A DNA stretch of 64,000 nt from CADCWK01 sp035944555 (GTDB lineage: Bacteria; Chloroflexota; Chloroflexia; Thermomicrobiales; UBA6265): assembly GCA_035944555.1 (NCBI GenBank), contig DASZAY010000031.1:186001-250000 (forward strand), read 5' to 3'. Below the pieces are notes generated by a model. That model was not told where the DNA came from. It saw nothing but the letters and a program-made list of their open reading frames with translations, and ran no database searches. A program made the translations under genes and the position numbers. This document shows, piece after piece, positions 62,057 through 64,000 of this stretch (positions are counted from its first letter, which is position 1; the number at the start of each line of letters is the position of its first letter).

Positions 62057-62263
62057 ATGTGTTTTGACCCGACCAGCTATTCGATGGCCCGTGTGGTTCA
62101 CGACCACGCACTGTCCGAGGCGGCCGCCCGCCGCCGTGCCGCGATTGAATCACCGCACCGACCTGTCCGTGCCGTGATCGGAAGCGCGCTGATTCGCCTG
62201 GGTGAGGCGATCGGCGGTCGGCGGACACCCGCCGACGCGCCGGCTGCCATTCCCGCCGGCTGA
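62057..62263 (+). CDS. small protein C (68 residues), same family
   Basis: MCFDPTSYSMARVVHDH is followed by ALSEAAARRRAAIES, RPVRAVIGSALIRLGEAIGG and a Pro/Ala tail. The common core is E-A-A-A-R-R-R, then V-x-G-x-x-LI-x-x-G-x-x-x-GG. ATG at 62057 has AAAGGGAGTTGACCG upstream, sharing AAGGGAGTTG with the site of protein A. It lies 47 bases after B and 79 bases before the hydrolase gene. Unknown function. Together the three look like a tandem duplication that has diverged strongly outside the core. Confidence 0.6.
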   Translation: MCFDPTSYSMARVVHDHALSEAAARRRAAIESPHRPVRAVIGSALIRLGEAIGGRRTPADAPAAIPAG

Positions 62264-62342
62264 ACTGCCAGTACTCGACGCTCACCGACCAGGATCGAGC
62301 GCCCGGGCACCTTGCCGGGCCGTCCATGAGAGGCACCACACC

Positions 62343-63197
62343 ATGGCCACGACCGCGCTCACGATGACGTCCTTCGCTGTTCCCGTCCCCGGCGCGACCC
62401 TCGTCGGGGACCGGGCCGGAATCGGCCAGGCCATCGTCCTGATCCACGCCGGAATCTGTGACCGCACCATGTGGGACGGCCTCTTCGAAGTCCTGGCTGC
62501 GCGTTACGACGTGATCCGCTACGACCTCCGCGGGATGGGCCAATCCGTCCCCGACGACGGTTCCGGCGACGTGCTGTTCTGCAACCACGGTGACCTGCTG
62601 GCGGTCCTCGACCAACTCGGCATCCGGCGAGCGGCCCTTATTGGCTGCTCGTTCGGCGCCGGGGTCGCGAGTGACGCGGCGATCGTCGCACCGGAACGGG
62701 TCGCTGCCCTGGTACTGGTCAGCGCACGCCCGAACGGCTTTCCCTGGGACGCCGCCACGATCGCCGAGATCAAGCGGATCGATGCGTTGCTCGAGGCCAG
62801 CGAGGTCGCGGAAGCCAACGAGCGGGAGATTCGCCTCTGGGTGGACGGCCCCGGTCGTGGCCCCGATGCCATCGACCCGGAGACCCGCCGCCGGGTCAGC
62901 GCGATGAACCTCGCCTCACTCCAGTCCGGGTGGGATGGTCAGGGGACCCAACTCCTCGAGCCCTTGGCCGGCGAGCGGCTCGCAGAGGTCCGCGCTCCGA
63001 CTCTGATCGTCGTCGGCGACCAGGATGTTCCCTGCGTCGTTGATGCGGCCACCGGCCTGGCGACCGGGATCGCGGACAGCACCACCGTCCACTTCCCCGA
63101 CGCCGCGCATCTCCCCTCAATGGAGGATCCCGACCGCTTCAACGCGGTGACGATGGCCTTCCTCGACCGGACACTCCACGACCACGACCAGACCTGA
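62343..63197 (+). CDS. alpha/beta hydrolase, upstream neighbour of the TROVE gene
   Basis: 284 residues. The fold is shown by VLIHAGICDRTMWDGLFEVLAARYDVIRYDLRGMG near 38-75 (HAG oxyanion hole), the nucleophile elbow in GCSFGAG near 105, an Asp in VVGDQDVP near 225 and a His in DAAHLPS near 255. It resembles 3-oxoadipate enol-lactonase or BPHL-like hydrolases; its substrate is unknown. ATG at 62343 has a GAGG about 10 bases upstream. It sits between the small-protein array and the TROVE gene, 63 bases upstream of the latter, and may share its transcript. Confidence 0.87.
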   Translation: MATTALTMTSFAVPVPGATLVGDRAGIGQAIVLIHAGICDRTMWDGLFEVLAARYDVIRYDLRGMGQSVPDDGSGDVLFCNHGDLLAVLDQLGIRRAALIGCSFGAGVASDAAIVAPERVAALVLVSARPNGFPWDAATIAEIKRIDALLEASEVAEANEREIRLWVDGPGRGPDAIDPETRRRVSAMNLASLQSGWDGQGTQLLEPLAGERLAEVRAPTLIVVGDQDVPCVVDAATGLATGIADSTTVHFPDAAHLPSMEDPDRFNAVTMAFLDRTLHDHDQT

Positions 63198-63260
63198 TCC
63201 GCGGCGAACCGCCCAACGCACGCAGGGCCAAACATGCCGCGATACCGATGGAGGGCTCAG

Positions 63261-64000
63261 GTGCCCACGACTACGCTTGCCGATCGCTGGTCCGTCTCAT
63301 CCGCTGCCGTCACCTTGGTGCCGTCCGGGAGCGGCCGACCCCCGGCCCTTCACCCCGTCGACAGCCTGTTCCCGGCGGTGTTCGCCAGGCTACGACGTTA
63401 TCTGCTGACGGGCGGGGTGGACACCGTGCCGGCCCTTTCGACACCCGTGACCGTCGCTGACGCCGGACCGGTCCGCGACGCGATCGCCCGGGACAGCCTC
63501 CGGGTCGTCGCGGAAACGCTGGCCGCGACCGCGGCCACCCCACTCCGTCCCGAGCCGCTGCTGCTGGCCCTGGCGATGTGCTCGGCGACCGACGACGACC
63601 TCACGCGCCGCGCCGCGCTGACGGCGCTGCCCCGGGTGGCTCGCACCAGCCGGGACCTGTTCCTGTTCGCCTCCTACGTGCAGGGGCTGCGTGGCTGGGG
63701 CCGCGGACTCCGGCGTGCGATCGGCGCCTGGTACAACGAGCGGCCGCTGCCGAAGCTCGTCGACGAGGTGCTCGTCACCCCGAGCCATGCCGGATGGCGC
63801 CACGCCGACCTGCTCAGGCTGGGCCACCCGAAGGCATCGACCCCGGGCCACGACGCCCTCTACCGCTGGCTGGTCACCGGTTCTCTGCCGATCGACCTCG
63901 TCCCCAGCGCGGAGGATGCTCCCGCACTCGGCCGCCTGAACGCGTGGACACGACTGCAGGAGACGACGAACGGAGCGGAAGCCGCCGAGCTGATTGCCAC
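63261..64000 (+). CDS. TROVE-domain Ro60/Rsr-like RNA-binding protein, N-terminal part (runs off the right edge)
   Basis: 246 codons are visible. The start is GTG at 63261 with GGAGGG 6 bases upstream. TROVE marks in order: LRRYLLTGGVDTVP near 44-57 (RFL..G-type first repeat), PLLLALAMCSATDD near 99-112, RAALTALPRVARTSRDLFLFASYVQGLRGWGRGLRRAIGAWY at about 117-158 (RGWGRxLRxAxxxWY), and HADLLRLGHPK near 181-191 (H-DLLRLxHPK). In animals and Deinococcus this HEAT-repeat ring binds Y RNA and the ends of misfolded RNAs. The vWA/MIDAS part would follow off-window. The first repeat lacks the usual GTYY, a small divergence. Confidence 0.9.
   Translation, partial: MPTTTLADRWSVSSAAVTLVPSGSGRPPALHPVDSLFPAVFARLRRYLLTGGVDTVPALSTPVTVADAGPVRDAIARDSLRVVAETLAATAATPLRPEPLLLALAMCSATDDDLTRRAALTALPRVARTSRDLFLFASYVQGLRGWGRGLRRAIGAWYNERPLPKLVDEVLVTPSHAGWRHADLLRLGHPKASTPGHDALYRWLVTGSLPIDLVPSAEDAPALGRLNAWTRLQETTNGAEAAELIA

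Overview
The window is a GC-rich bacterial chromosome segment. It holds about 54 protein genes, two of them cut by the window ends, and no rRNA, tRNA, insertion sequence, phage gene or CRISPR array that I can see. The mix points to a soil-type free-living bacterium, most probably Chloroflexota of the Thermomicrobia/Sphaerobacter kind. It includes a PaoABC/YagTSR-like molybdenum hydroxylase, several LuxR-type regulators, DrrAB-type export, a PhoD phosphatase with a Tat signal, paired M20 peptidases and a TROVE (Ro60) protein. A high-GC actinobacterial relative is not excluded. The taxonomic call is inference; no marker gene in the window settles it.

Layout. 1-4636: a truncated STAND ATPase regulator diverges from a three-gene molybdenum hydroxylase operon. 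4721-12097, all minus strand: ftsY, three tandem paralogous LuxR regulators, ffh and a metal-type solute-binding lipoprotein with unusual ligand positions. 12327-15594: an MFS exporter, a LigB-type dioxygenase and an MgtC-like protein. 15638-23432: a glycogen-debranching-type glucosidase, a LysE exporter, an MBL-fold hydrolase, an SRPBCC protein, PhoD and a CMD/AhpD-like protein. 23462-33030: a NarL-type sensor kinase, a HAD hydrolase, an AHSA1-DUF3224 pair divergent from a WYL regulator, an MFS carrier, rpsR with rpmG, an acyltransferase and a NarL-type response regulator. 33031-33964 has no convincing protein gene but carries two strong intrinsic terminators, suggesting small RNAs. 33965-46342: a lipoprotein, an EAL protein, an aldo/keto reductase, a GH13 enzyme, two tandem M20 peptidases, an Rrf2 regulator with an SnoaL-like target, an aminoglycoside-kinase-like protein, a pyridoxal kinase and a methyltransferase. 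46456-51984: a 14-helix MFS pump, then a DrrAB ABC exporter divergent from a TetR regulator, sharing a large palindromic operator. 52171-60839: an ECF sigma factor with its membrane partner, a 1033-residue FAD/Fe-S oxidoreductase and a PAP2-YfhO membrane pair.

The most unusual part is the right end, 60870-64000. A promoter is followed by four consecutive RNA hairpins, a 52-codon ORF with an excellent ribosome-binding site, and a long hairpin terminator. Three small related proteins (54, 75 and 68 residues), an alpha/beta hydrolase and the start of a TROVE-domain Ro60/Rsr-like protein come next. TROVE proteins bind noncoding Y RNAs in RNA quality control, so a structured RNA upstream is a natural Y-RNA candidate. 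That link is inference only: I could not match the RNA to known Y-RNA motifs.
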